From an uncultured Flavobacteriaceae bacterium (GTDB lineage: Bacteria > Bacteroidota > Bacteroidia > Flavobacteriales > Flavobacteriaceae), in the NCBI GenBank assembly GCA_934675205.1, contig CAKUPQ010000002.1, positions 310,001 to 374,000 on the forward strand: a stretch of 64,000 nucleotides of DNA. The letters run 5' to 3'. Position 1 is the first letter of the stretch; each line of letters begins with the position of its first letter. The position numbers were made by a program, and so were the translations under genes. The notes beneath the pieces are model-generated. The model had not been told where the DNA came from, searched no databases, and saw only the letters and a program-made list of their open reading frames with translations. Shown here piece after piece: positions 34,173 through 42,869 of this stretch.

Positions 34173-36578
34173 ATGAGTACAGCAAAAAATAAAGAAATTC
34201 TATCTTTTGAAGATTTCAAAACAGAAGTTTTAAACGATTATAAAATAGCTTTAATCAGCAGAGAGTGTAGCCTTCTCGGAAGACGTGAAGTACTTACAGG
34301 AAAAGCCAAATTCGGAATTTTCGGAGACGGAAAAGAAGTACCACAGTTAGCCATGGCAAAGGCTTTCAAAAACGGAGATTTCCGTTCGGGCTACTATCGT
34401 GACCAAACCTTTATGATGGCTATCGGTCAACTGAATATCGAACAGTTTTTTGCAGGATTGTATGGTCATTCAGACATCAATTTTGACCCGATGAGTGCAG
34501 GAAGACAAATGGGAGGGCATTTTGCAACACATAGCCTTGACGAAAATGGGAACTGGAAAAACCTGACCCAACAGAAAAATTCAAGCTCGGATATTTCTCC
34601 AACTGCAGGGCAAATGCCACGACTTTTGGGCTTGGCTCAAGCCTCTAAAATTTACAGAAATGTTTTGGGAATCGAAAACAAAACCAATTTTTCGATAAAC
34701 GGAAACGAAGTCGCTTGGGGAACAATTGGAAATGCGAGTACATCAGAGGGATTATTTTTTGAAACGATAAATGCAGCTGGAGTTTTGCAAGTTCCGATGG
34801 TTATTAGTGTTTGGGACGACAACTACGGAATTTCCGTACACGCAAGACATCAGACTACCAAAGAAAATATATCGGAAATTCTCAAAGGTTTCCAAAAAGA
34901 AAACGATACAAACGGTTACGAAATTTTCCGAGTGAAAGGTTGGGATTATGCAGAACTTGTAGAAACCTACCAAAAAGCAGCCGAAATTGCACGAGAAAAT
35001 CATATTCCGGTACTGATTCACGTTCAGGAACTTACACAACCGCAAGGACATTCCACTTCGGGTTCGCACGAACGATACAAAAACGAAGAACGATTGCAAT
35101 GGGAGGCAGATTTTGATTGTATCCGTCAGATGAAACTTTGGATGATTGCATCGGATATCGCATCAGAAGAAGAACTGAACGAAATGCAGGAAGATGTCAA
35201 AAAACAAGTTCTTGAAGGTAAGAAAAACGCTTGGAACAATTACTTAAACCCGATAAAAGACGAGCAAAAAGAGTTGGTTTCGTTATTGGAAAAAATTGCC
35301 TCTTCAAGCTCAAATAAAGTATTTATCGAAAGTCTTATTTCGGATTTAAAAGCTTCGAAAGAACCAATCCGTAAAGAAATTTTAAGCACAGCCCGAAAAG
35401 TTTTACGACTTGTAATTAACGAAAATTCACAAGCGGAATTGTCAAATTGGATTGTTTCGTACAAAGAAAAAATACAACCGAATTTCAGTTCGCATTTGTT
35501 TTCCGAGTCGGATGCAACTATTTATTCCGTAAAAGAAGTTACACCTGCTTATGACGAAAATTCAGAAAATGTAGATGCACGGCTTATTATCAGAGATAAT
35601 TTTGATGCGATTTTCACCAAATATCCCGAAAGTCTGATTTTCGGGGAAGATTCCGGACATATCGGAGATGTAAATCAAGGATTGGAAGGATTGCAGGAAA
35701 AATACGGAGAACTTCGGGTAGCAGATGCGGGAATCCGAGAGGCTACTATTCTGGGGCAGGGAATCGGAATGGCTATGAGAGGACTTCGTCCGATTGCAGA
35801 AATTCAGTATTTGGATTATTTGCTGTATGCCATTCAGATTATGAGTGATGATTTGGCAACCTTACAATACCGAACCAAAGGAAGACAAAAAGCTCCACTT
35901 ATCGTAAGAACCCGTGGACACCGATTAGAGGGAATCTGGCATTCGGGTTCTCCTATGGGAATGATTCTCAATGCAATTCGTGGAATTCACGTGCTTGTTC
36001 CGAGAAATATGACCAAAGCAGCAGGGTTTTATAACACATTATTACAATCTGACGAACCTGCATTGGTTGTAGAATGTCTGAACGGCTATCGTCTGAAAGA
36101 AAAAATGCCGTCAAATTTAGGAGAATTCACAACTCCAATCGGAGTGGTGGAAACCATCAGAGAAGGAAGTGATATTACGATTGTTTCGTATGGCTCGACT
36201 TTGAGAGTTATCGAACAGGCTGCCAAAGAACTTTCAGAAGTCGGAATTGAAGTCGAAATTATTGATGTTCAGTCACTTTTGCCGTTTGACATCAATAAAG
36301 ATATTGTAAAAAGCATTGCCAAAACCAATCGTTTGTTGGTGGTTGATGAAGACGTTCCGGGAGGAGCTTCGGCTTATATTTTACAGGAAATTATCGAAAA
36401 TCAAAATGCGTATCAACACTTGGACAGCAAGCCACAAACGCTTACTTCAAAAGCTCACAGACCTGCTTACGGAACAGACGGAGATTATTTCTCCAAACCA
36501 TCTTCCGAAGATATTTTCGAGAAAGTTTACGAGATTATCAGTGAGGTAAATCCGAGTAAGTTTCCTGATTTGTATTGA
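34173..36578 (+). CDS. 2-oxoacid (branched-chain type) dehydrogenase E1, fused alpha-beta
   Basis: An 801-residue thiamine diphosphate enzyme that carries both E1 subunits in one chain. The alpha part (about 1-450) has GDGKEVPQLAMAKAF, SAGRQMGGHF and the cofactor region STSEGLFFETINAAG...SVWDDNYG. The beta part (about 470-801) has FGEDSGHIGDVNQGL, GIREATILGQGIGMAMRGLRPIAEIQYLDY and a C-terminal transketolase domain (VDEDVPGGASAYI). It decarboxylates a branched-chain or related 2-oxo acid and passes the acyl group to an E2 that is not encoded here. A terminator follows. Confidence 0.9.
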   Translation: MSTAKNKEILSFEDFKTEVLNDYKIALISRECSLLGRREVLTGKAKFGIFGDGKEVPQLAMAKAFKNGDFRSGYYRDQTFMMAIGQLNIEQFFAGLYGHSDINFDPMSAGRQMGGHFATHSLDENGNWKNLTQQKNSSSDISPTAGQMPRLLGLAQASKIYRNVLGIENKTNFSINGNEVAWGTIGNASTSEGLFFETINAAGVLQVPMVISVWDDNYGISVHARHQTTKENISEILKGFQKENDTNGYEIFRVKGWDYAELVETYQKAAEIARENHIPVLIHVQELTQPQGHSTSGSHERYKNEERLQWEADFDCIRQMKLWMIASDIASEEELNEMQEDVKKQVLEGKKNAWNNYLNPIKDEQKELVSLLEKIASSSSNKVFIESLISDLKASKEPIRKEILSTARKVLRLVINENSQAELSNWIVSYKEKIQPNFSSHLFSESDATIYSVKEVTPAYDENSENVDARLIIRDNFDAIFTKYPESLIFGEDSGHIGDVNQGLEGLQEKYGELRVADAGIREATILGQGIGMAMRGLRPIAEIQYLDYLLYAIQIMSDDLATLQYRTKGRQKAPLIVRTRGHRLEGIWHSGSPMGMILNAIRGIHVLVPRNMTKAAGFYNTLLQSDEPALVVECLNGYRLKEKMPSNLGEFTTPIGVVETIREGSDITIVSYGSTLRVIEQAAKELSEVGIEVEIIDVQSLLPFDINKDIVKSIAKTNRLLVVDEDVPGGASAYILQEIIENQNAYQHLDSKPQTLTSKAHRPAYGTDGDYFSKPSSEDIFEKVYEIISEVNPSKFPDLY

Positions 36579-36615
36579 TAGTTATAAGGTTATATAATTA
36601 CGAGATTATAAATTG

Positions 36616-36649
36616 AAAAAATCCTGATAAGTAATTATCAGGATTTTTT
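36616..36649 (+). terminator. Rho-independent terminator after the E1 gene
   Basis: AAAAAATCCTGATAA and its complement form a 15-bp stem with a GTAA loop and a run of T. Confidence 0.88.
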
Positions 36650-36711
36650 GTAAATAAAAATCAATATAATTCGATTTTTGTAGTAATTTCGTAGAAATAT
36701 AAGGAAAGGCA

Positions 36712-37290
36712 ATGAAAAAAATAATAACAGTATTAGGGTTAGCAGTCGGATTGCTTTTCGGTTGCTATAACAGAATTATCGAAAAACCAACATCAGAACT
36801 TATGGATAATAGACCAAATATTTACGGATTTAAAGTAACGGATTTACAGGGAAGTGAGTTTGATTTTTCTTCTCTCAAAGGAAAGAAAATTATGATTGTA
36901 AATACCGCTTCAAAGTGCGGACTTACTCCTCAATACAAAGAATTACAGGCTTTGTACGAAAAATACAAACACCAAAATTTTGTGATTGTAGGTTTTCCTG
37001 CTAATGATTTTATGAGTCAGGAACCAGGTACAAATGAGGAGATTGCCGAATTTTGCGAAATAAATTATGGAGTAACTTTTCCGATGATGAGCAAGATTTC
37101 TGTAAAAGGGGAGGAGATAGCTCCGATTTATCAGTTTTTGACCCAAGAATCTGAAAACGGATTTGCAGACTCAAAAGTGGAATGGAACTTCCAAAAATAC
37201 CTGCTTAACGAAAAAGGACAATTAGAAAAAGTCGTAGGACCAAGAATCACACCGACTGACAAGGAAATTGTCGATTGGATTGAAAAATAA
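36712..37290 (+). CDS. Glutathione peroxidase family protein, predicted lipoprotein
   Basis: A 192-residue thiol peroxidase. The N-terminus MKKIITVLGLAVGLLFGC carries a lipobox (LFGC, Cys18), so the protein is probably a lipoprotein facing the periplasm. The peroxidatic Cys lies in NTASKCGLTPQ near residue 69, GFPANDF is conserved, a probable resolving Cys lies in EEIAEFCEINYG, and the WNFQKYL tryptophan is present. In bacteria these Cys enzymes usually use thioredoxin rather than glutathione. It is convergent with a small membrane protein gene. Confidence 0.9.
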   Translation: MKKIITVLGLAVGLLFGCYNRIIEKPTSELMDNRPNIYGFKVTDLQGSEFDFSSLKGKKIMIVNTASKCGLTPQYKELQALYEKYKHQNFVIVGFPANDFMSQEPGTNEEIAEFCEINYGVTFPMMSKISVKGEEIAPIYQFLTQESENGFADSKVEWNFQKYLLNEKGQLEKVVGPRITPTDKEIVDWIEK

Positions 37291-37557
37291 TTAGTTCTTT
37301 TTACTGTAAAAATAATTATTCAGCCACCACATAAAAGTTCCGAAAATAAGCATTCCGAAAAGGGTAAAAACAACCCATTCAACAAAAATATTGAGGCTCA
37401 AAAATGCTTGAGAAAATGACAAACCTTTCATCATTTTCATTACATTTATGAAGATAGTAAGGAAGATTCCGTACTTAATGCCCTGATTCAGAGCATAACG
37501 GAATCTTCCTTTTTGCTTTATGGCTTCCCAACGTTTGAAAAACTGATGGTCATTCAT
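37291..37557 (-). CDS. Small membrane protein of unknown function
   Basis: An 88-residue protein with two hydrophobic helices (about 30-48 and 58-80) and a basic N-terminus (FFKRWEAIKQKGRFRYALNQGIKYG). Its start codon lies two bases after the DUF349 gene's stop, so the two are co-transcribed. The stop codon directly abuts the glutathione peroxidase stop. Similar small proteins beside DUF349 genes are the only clue; no function is visible. Confidence 0.7.
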   Translation of the reverse strand: MNDHQFFKRWEAIKQKGRFRYALNQGIKYGIFLTIFINVMKMMKGLSFSQAFLSLNIFVEWVVFTLFGMLIFGTFMWWLNNYFYSKKN

Positions 37558-37559
37558 AA

Positions 37560-39605
37560 TTATTCTTCGTTTTCAGGATTTTCAGCAGTCGGTTCTTCTT
37601 GATTTTGACTTTTTCGGATAGCTTGGTTCAGTTGAATGAACTTATCTTTCCAAGTTTGAAGTTCCTGTTTGTGTCTTTCGATATTTTTGTTCACTTCGAT
37701 AACCAAAGGATTGTTGTCTTTAGCTCCTGTGATAAACATAATATTGTTTTCCAACTGACGGATTTCAGACTTGATTTCGTCAATTTTTCGGGTTAAGAAA
37801 ATTCGCTCTGAATTGAGTTTCTTAACATCATCTGTCTCCACGAGATTCGTAATTCTGCTGTTGTATCGCATTGATTCGGATTCTCTTTTGCTCATACTCA
37901 ATTTATCGAACAGAAAATCAAGGACTTTGTTGTATTTTGCCTCGATATGACGTTTGTTGTAAGGCACTCGACCTAAACTTTTCCACGTTTCGATATGCGA
38001 TTTGATTAACTCCAAATCGGCTTTGTGTTCTCCCGAAAGCTCAATGTTTTTAAGGGTTTCGAGATAATCTTTCTTTTTGTTATAAGCCTCAATTTCAATC
38101 GAATTTTCTTCATCGCGTTTTTTGTGCAAACGGTCAAAATAATGATTACAAGCCTCTTTGAACTGTTTCCAAATTTCGTCCGAAACTTTTCTCGGAACGT
38201 GTCCGATAGTTTTCCACTCCTCCTGAATCTGTTTCATAATTGGAGTTATTTTTCCGAAATCCTCACTGTCTTTCAGTTCGTTAGCCTTATCCAATAGAAT
38301 TTGTTTTTTGTCTAAATTCTCTTGTTGTTCGGTTTTGATATTTCGATAAAAATTATTCTTTTTGGTATTGAATTCTTTGGTCGAATTTTTAAATTCTTCC
38401 CAAAGTTCATCACGCTTTTCCATTGGGACTTTTCCGATAGCGAAAAATTCTTCACGAAGTGCTTCAATCCTTTTTATCTGTTTTTGCCATTGCGAATGAG
38501 AGCTTACTTCTTCTGTTGAAATTTCAGCAATTTTGGTAATAACTTCCTGTTTTTTGGTCAGGTTTTCTTCTTCTTTTGCTCGTAATTCTTGGTAATAATT
38601 CTCACGTCTGTCGTGGATTTGCTTGGTTACTTCACGAAATTCGTTCCAAACTTCCTCACGATGTTCTCTCGATACGGGACCTAATTCTTCTTTCCAAAGT
38701 TTGTGTAGCAACTGCAATTCACGAAAAGCCTTGTTCAAATCAGGCTCTGTTATTAGTTCTTTGGCACGAACAATAACTTTTTGTTTTTGCTCCAAATTGT
38801 GCTTGAAGTCCATATCACGAGCCTCTCTGTCCAAATGGATATAGTCATAAAAATTTTCTACGTGAAAATGGTAATTGTTCCAAACGTGGTTGTATTTGTC
38901 TTTCGGAATTGCTCCTGCATTTCTCCAACGCTCTCTGATTTCGTTGAACTGTTTGAACAAATCGGGAATATTGGTTTCGGGATTTATCAGGTTTTTCAGT
39001 TCTTCGATGATTTCCAGACGCTTGTTAAGGTTGGATTTTAGGTTGCTTTCCAACGTTTTATAGTGGCTATTTCTACGTTCTTTATATTGTTCTAAAAGAG
39101 CATCAAACTTTTGTTTTAACGGAAAATGATATTCAAAACCAAGTGTATCTCCCTCGTTTTCAGAGGCAAATGCTTCTTTCTTTTCTTCTATGAAATCATT
39201 GAATTTTGAAGTAAATTCTTTTCGGATTTCCTCAATATGCTCTTTGATTGAAGATATTTTTCCTGTACCTACGAGCTTTTCGAGTTCATCGGTCAATTCT
39301 TCCATAGACATTTTTTCGTAATCCAACATCGGAATTTCGTGTCGTTCCGAAAGCGATTCGTCTTCCGATTCCTCTGCATTAGAGCTGTCGATTTCGTCAA
39401 TCGCTTTTTGGTTTTCGTCCGAAGAGATAATATCTCCTGTCCCGGTATTTTCAACTTCTCCTACTTCGTTTTCTTCAATAATTTCAGTAGTTTCAGTAGT
39501 TTCAGTAGTTTCAGTAGTTTCCAAAGAAGATTGAGGCTCTTGATTAGTTACATTCTCTTGGTTTCCATCTGCATTCTGCAGGTTATCATTCTTTTCGTCT
39601 AACAT
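37560..39605 (-). CDS. DUF349 repeat protein
   Basis: A 681-residue, highly charged, mostly helical cytoplasmic protein. Residues 1-100 are acidic and low complexity, with ETT repeated four times. Residues about 130-590 contain at least five DUF349 modules, recognisable by recurring W-K-x-x-G-x-V-P-R/K...D-x-x-W-x-x-F-K patterns such as EEWKTIGHVPRKVSDEIWKQFK. The end is a coiled coil with an acidic tail. The molecular function of DUF349 is not established. It is transcribed with the 88-residue membrane protein gene. Confidence 0.88.
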   Translation of the reverse strand: MLDEKNDNLQNADGNQENVTNQEPQSSLETTETTETTETTEIIEENEVGEVENTGTGDIISSDENQKAIDEIDSSNAEESEDESLSERHEIPMLDYEKMSMEELTDELEKLVGTGKISSIKEHIEEIRKEFTSKFNDFIEEKKEAFASENEGDTLGFEYHFPLKQKFDALLEQYKERRNSHYKTLESNLKSNLNKRLEIIEELKNLINPETNIPDLFKQFNEIRERWRNAGAIPKDKYNHVWNNYHFHVENFYDYIHLDREARDMDFKHNLEQKQKVIVRAKELITEPDLNKAFRELQLLHKLWKEELGPVSREHREEVWNEFREVTKQIHDRRENYYQELRAKEEENLTKKQEVITKIAEISTEEVSSHSQWQKQIKRIEALREEFFAIGKVPMEKRDELWEEFKNSTKEFNTKKNNFYRNIKTEQQENLDKKQILLDKANELKDSEDFGKITPIMKQIQEEWKTIGHVPRKVSDEIWKQFKEACNHYFDRLHKKRDEENSIEIEAYNKKKDYLETLKNIELSGEHKADLELIKSHIETWKSLGRVPYNKRHIEAKYNKVLDFLFDKLSMSKRESESMRYNSRITNLVETDDVKKLNSERIFLTRKIDEIKSEIRQLENNIMFITGAKDNNPLVIEVNKNIERHKQELQTWKDKFIQLNQAIRKSQNQEEPTAENPENEE
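39483..39518. repeat. 9-bp in-frame tandem repeat within the DUF349 gene
   Basis: Four perfect copies of TTCAGTAGT encode the repeated ETT tripeptide near residue 35 of the DUF349 protein. Because the unit is a multiple of three, copy-number change would keep the frame. Confidence 0.9.
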
Positions 39606-39678
39606 TGTGTAATGTTTTATGGGTTTTAAAATAGTTTGCTAAAATACTAAAGCCATTAGAAATAGCCAAATAAAATTA

Positions 39679-39706
39679 AAAAAGGCTCTGAATCCAGAGC
39701 CTTTTT
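39679..39706 (-). terminator. Rho-independent terminator after the transaldolase gene
   Basis: AAAAAGGCTCTG pairs perfectly with CAGAGCCTTTTT around AATC. It lies just downstream of the minus-strand stop at 39713. Confidence 0.88.
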
Positions 39707-39712
39707 ATGGTT

Positions 39713-40369
39713 TTATTGATTCCCTTTCTGATAATCAGCAATAAATTGAGCCAATCCATTGTCTGTCAGTGGGTGCTTTAATAATCCCAAAATGGCAGAA
39801 AGTGGTCCTGTCATTACGTCTGCTCCGATTTTGGCACAATTCACAATGTGCATTGTATGACGTACGGAAGCAGCCAAAATTTCGGTTTGGTAATCGTAAT
39901 TGTCATAAATTTCTCTGATTTCTGCAATCAGATTCAGCCCATCAGTTGAAATATCATCTAATCTTCCGATAAAAGGCGAAACATAAGTCGCACCTGCTTT
40001 AGCTGCAAGTAGAGCCTGTCCTGCAGAAAAAACCAAAGTTACGTTGGTTTTGATTCCTCTGTCCGAAAAATATTTACAAGCTTTGATTCCTTCTTTGGTC
40101 ATCGGCAACTTTACCACAATCTGCGAATGTAAGTCAGCCAATTCTTCTCCTTCTCGAATCATTCCTTCAAGGTCAATCGCATTAACTTCTGCACTTACAT
40201 CTCCTTCTACGATATTGCAGATATCAACGTAATGTTTTAAGATGTTGTTTTTGCCTGTGATTCCCTCTTTTGCCATTAGTGAAGGGTTTGTGGTAACTCC
40301 GTCAAGAATTCCCAATTCCTGTGCTTCTTTGATTTGAGCAAGATTTGCCGTATCGATAAAAAATTTCAT
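39713..40369 (-). CDS. Transaldolase / fructose-6-phosphate aldolase-like (TalC subfamily)
   Basis: A 218-residue class I aldolase of the short transaldolase group. It begins [16 protein letters not shown], has [13 protein letters not shown] near 25-37 and the Schiff-base lysine in [10 protein letters not shown] near residue 86. Short family members are either transaldolases of the pentose phosphate pathway or fructose-6-phosphate aldolases, and the sequence alone does not settle this. It has its own promoter (40399-40406) and terminator. Confidence 0.92.
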   Translation of the reverse strand: MKFFIDTANLAQIKEAQELGILDGVTTNPSLMAKEGITGKNNILKHYVDICNIVEGDVSAEVNAIDLEGMIREGEELADLHSQIVVKLPMTKEGIKACKYFSDRGIKTNVTLVFSAGQALLAAKAGATYVSPFIGRLDDISTDGLNLIAEIREIYDNYDYQTEILAASVRHTMHIVNCAKIGADVMTGPLSAILGLLKHPLTDNGLAQFIADYQKGNQ

Positions 40370-40398
40370 TTGGATAATTTTTGTGTGTTGATAAGGTG

Positions 40399-40406
40399 CA
40401 AAGATA
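40399..40406 (-). promoter_or_regulatory. Promoter -7 box TATCTTTG for the transaldolase
   Basis: Minus-strand exact TAnnTTTG match 29 bases before the ATG at 40369. Confidence 0.5.
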
Positions 40407-40490
40407 GTTTTTTTTTGATTTAAGATTGATGATTAACGATTTTTGATTTAAGATTTACTGACAACCGACAACTGACAACTAAAAAAACAC

Positions 40491-40498
40491 TACCTTTG
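40491..40498 (+). promoter_or_regulatory. Promoter -7 box TACCTTTG for aroQ
   Basis: Exact TAnnTTTG match. It overlaps the alternative TTG start at 40496 and so favours the ATG at 40517. Confidence 0.55.
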
Positions 40499-40516
40499 AA
40501 CAAAGCTATTTTGACA

Positions 40517-40930
40517 ATGAAAATTATCATTATTAACGGACCTAATCTTAATCTACTTGGTAAAAGAGAGCCTGAAATTTACGGAAATCAAACTTTTGAA
40601 GATTATTTGGAAGTTCTTAAAAACCAATTCCAAAACATTGAAATAGACTATTTTCAAAGTAATATTGAGGGAGAAATTATTTCCCAAATACAAAAAACAG
40701 GCTTTTCGTATGACGGAATTATCCTGAATGCAGGAGCTTACACCCATACTTCAATCGGAATTGCAGATGCGGTAAAATTGGTTACATCTCCGGTTGTTGA
40801 GGTGCATATTTCAAATACTTTTTCCAGAGAAACATTTAGGCATACCTCTTATATTTCTCCGGTTGCGAAAGGAGTGATTATCGGTTTTGGATTAGACAGC
40901 TATCGTTTGGCTGTTTTGAGCTTGTTGTAA
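40517..40930 (+). CDS. aroQ: 3-dehydroquinate dehydratase, type II
   Basis: A 137-residue enzyme for the third step of the shikimate pathway. NGPNLNLLGKREPEIYG at the N-terminus contains the catalytic Tyr region, and VEVHISNTFSRETFRHTSYIS contains the catalytic His and substrate-binding residues. Length is slightly below the usual 145 or so. The start at 40517 matches the family and follows a promoter box by 18 bases. Type II enzymes are homododecamers in the cytoplasm. Confidence 0.96.
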   Translation: MKIIIINGPNLNLLGKREPEIYGNQTFEDYLEVLKNQFQNIEIDYFQSNIEGEIISQIQKTGFSYDGIILNAGAYTHTSIGIADAVKLVTSPVVEVHISNTFSRETFRHTSYISPVAKGVIIGFGLDSYRLAVLSLL

Positions 40931-40972
40931 TTAAAGTCTATCATAATTCGTAATTTCTAATTCGTAATTCCT

Positions 40973-40980
40973 TAACTTTG
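40973..40980 (+). promoter_or_regulatory. Promoter -7 box TAACTTTG for mutL
   Basis: Exact TAnnTTTG match 22 bases upstream of the mutL ATG, right after a TAATTCGTAATT-type repeat. Confidence 0.5.
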
Positions 40981-41002
40981 CTTTCCTAAAAACAAAGCCT
41001 AA

Positions 41003-42847
41003 ATGTCGAGTATAATTCAGTTACTTCCTGACCACGTAGCCAATCAGATTGCAGCAGGAGAGGTTGTTCAAAGACCTGCCTCGGTTGTAAAAGAACTCTT
41101 GGAAAATGCCATAGATGCCAAAGCAAACGATATAAAACTTATCGTAAAAGACGGAGGTAAAACGCTTGTTCAGGTTATTGATAACGGAGTGGGAATGGGT
41201 GTTACCGATGCAAGACTTTGTTTTGAACGACACGCAACTTCCAAAATCAGAATTGCCGAAGACTTGTTTAATCTGAATACCAAAGGTTTTAGGGGAGAGG
41301 CTTTAGCCTCGATTGCGGCTATTGCTCACGTGGAACTCAAAACCCGAAAAGAACAGGACGAACTCGGAACACATCTTATTATTGAGGGAAGTAAAATCAC
41401 TTCGCAGGAGGTAGCCGTTACTCCGAAAGGAACGTCATTTTCGGTTAAAAATCTGTTTTTTAATATTCCTGCAAGACGAAATTTCTTAAAATCCGATTCG
41501 GTTGAAATGCGTCATATCATTGATGAATTTCATAGAGTATCCTTGGCTCATCCGAAAATTGCCTTTTCGCTTTTCTCGAATGGAGGAGAGTTGTTCAATC
41601 TTCCGTCTTCAAATTTAAGACAACGAATTGTAAATATTTTTGGAGGAAAAACCAATGAAAAATTAGTTCCGATAAACGAAGAAACCGAGATTGTAAAAGT
41701 TTCAGGATTTGTCGGAAAGCCCGAATTCGGAAAGAAAAACAGGGGAGAACAGTTCTTTTTTGTGAATGACCGATTCATCAAAAACGGGTATCTGCACCAC
41801 GCAATTATGAATGCTTACGAGGGACTTCTGAAAGACGGAGTTCAGCCCTCGTATTTTATATATCTCGAAGTGCCTGCACATACGTTGGACATCAATATCC
41901 ATCCGACAAAAACAGAAGTAAAGTTTGACGACGAACAGTCGTTATATGCCATTTTGCGTTCTACGGTTAAGCATAGTTTGGGGCAGTTTAATGTAGCTCC
42001 TGTTTTGGATTTCGAGAAAGATGCAACACTTGATATTCCGTATGAATTCAGAAATATGAAGTCCGAAACTCCGACTATTGAAGTGCGTTCGGATTTTAAT
42101 CCGTTTAAAGAAGAAACAAAGCAGAAATCTTCTTTTTCGGGAGGAAGTTCGCACAGAAAACAAATTCAACAAAGTTGGGAAAGCCTGTATGTCGGACTGA
42201 AAGAAGAAAATCCGATTAAGGAAATCGAAACAGAACAACTGATTGGCTCTCTTTTTGAGGAAAATTATTCTGAAAAAACAGAAGAAATTTCGGTTAAAAC
42301 GTATCAGATTCACAGAAAATATATCGTCAGTCCGATTAAGTCGGGAATTATACTGATTAACCAGCAAAGAGCTCACGAAAGAATTTTGTATGAAGAATTT
42401 CTTAAAAGCATAACCCTTTCAAAATCAATGACTCAAAAGTTGTTATTTCCTTTGGAAATGGTGTATTCGGCTTACGAAATTGCGTTATTCAAAGAGCTGA
42501 AACCATCACTTGAACAAGTTGGGTTTGAATTTGAAAGTATTGAAAAAGAGAATGTTATCCTTTCGGGACTTCCGATAAACATAAACGAAATTGAGGCAAA
42601 GCAGGTTTTGGAACAGCTTATTTTTGATTTGAAAGAGGGTATTCCCGAAAGCAGTTTTTGCCAAAATGACAGCATTGCCAAGTCGATTGCCAAAAGTTTG
42701 GCTGTAAAAACGGGAACATCACTATCGGAAAAAGAACAAACCAATATTGTGGATTCTCTTTTTGCCTGTAAAGAGCCTGATGTTTCACCTTTCGGAAAAA
42801 CGACTTTTATTACGATGAATATTGAAGAATTGGATAAGAGATTTTAA
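41003..42847 (+). CDS. mutL: DNA mismatch repair protein MutL
   Basis: A 614-residue mismatch repair ATPase that links MutS to strand removal. The GHKL ATPase part is intact: ELLENAIDAKA near 31-41, DNGVGM near 56-61, TKGFRGEALASI near 93-104 and GTSFSVKNLFFNIPAR near 143. The C-terminal dimer domain is present, but the endonuclease motif DQHA(x2)E(x4)E appears as NQQRAHERILYE near 452-463 and the CPHGRP-type motif as SPFGKT. Nicking activity is therefore doubtful. No mutS or mutH is in the window. Confidence 0.96.
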   Translation: MSSIIQLLPDHVANQIAAGEVVQRPASVVKELLENAIDAKANDIKLIVKDGGKTLVQVIDNGVGMGVTDARLCFERHATSKIRIAEDLFNLNTKGFRGEALASIAAIAHVELKTRKEQDELGTHLIIEGSKITSQEVAVTPKGTSFSVKNLFFNIPARRNFLKSDSVEMRHIIDEFHRVSLAHPKIAFSLFSNGGELFNLPSSNLRQRIVNIFGGKTNEKLVPINEETEIVKVSGFVGKPEFGKKNRGEQFFFVNDRFIKNGYLHHAIMNAYEGLLKDGVQPSYFIYLEVPAHTLDINIHPTKTEVKFDDEQSLYAILRSTVKHSLGQFNVAPVLDFEKDATLDIPYEFRNMKSETPTIEVRSDFNPFKEETKQKSSFSGGSSHRKQIQQSWESLYVGLKEENPIKEIETEQLIGSLFEENYSEKTEEISVKTYQIHRKYIVSPIKSGIILINQQRAHERILYEEFLKSITLSKSMTQKLLFPLEMVYSAYEIALFKELKPSLEQVGFEFESIEKENVILSGLPININEIEAKQVLEQLIFDLKEGIPESSFCQNDSIAKSIAKSLAVKTGTSLSEKEQTNIVDSLFACKEPDVSPFGKTTFITMNIEELDKRF

Positions 42848-42855
42848 AAATTCTG

Positions 42856-42863
42856 TACATTTG
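42856..42863 (+). promoter_or_regulatory. Promoter -7 box TACATTTG, 6 bases before the start codon
   Basis: TAnnTTTG match ending six bases before the DHH phosphoesterase ATG at 42870. It excludes the longer start at 42822. Confidence 0.5.
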
Positions 42864-42869
42864 CTCCTT

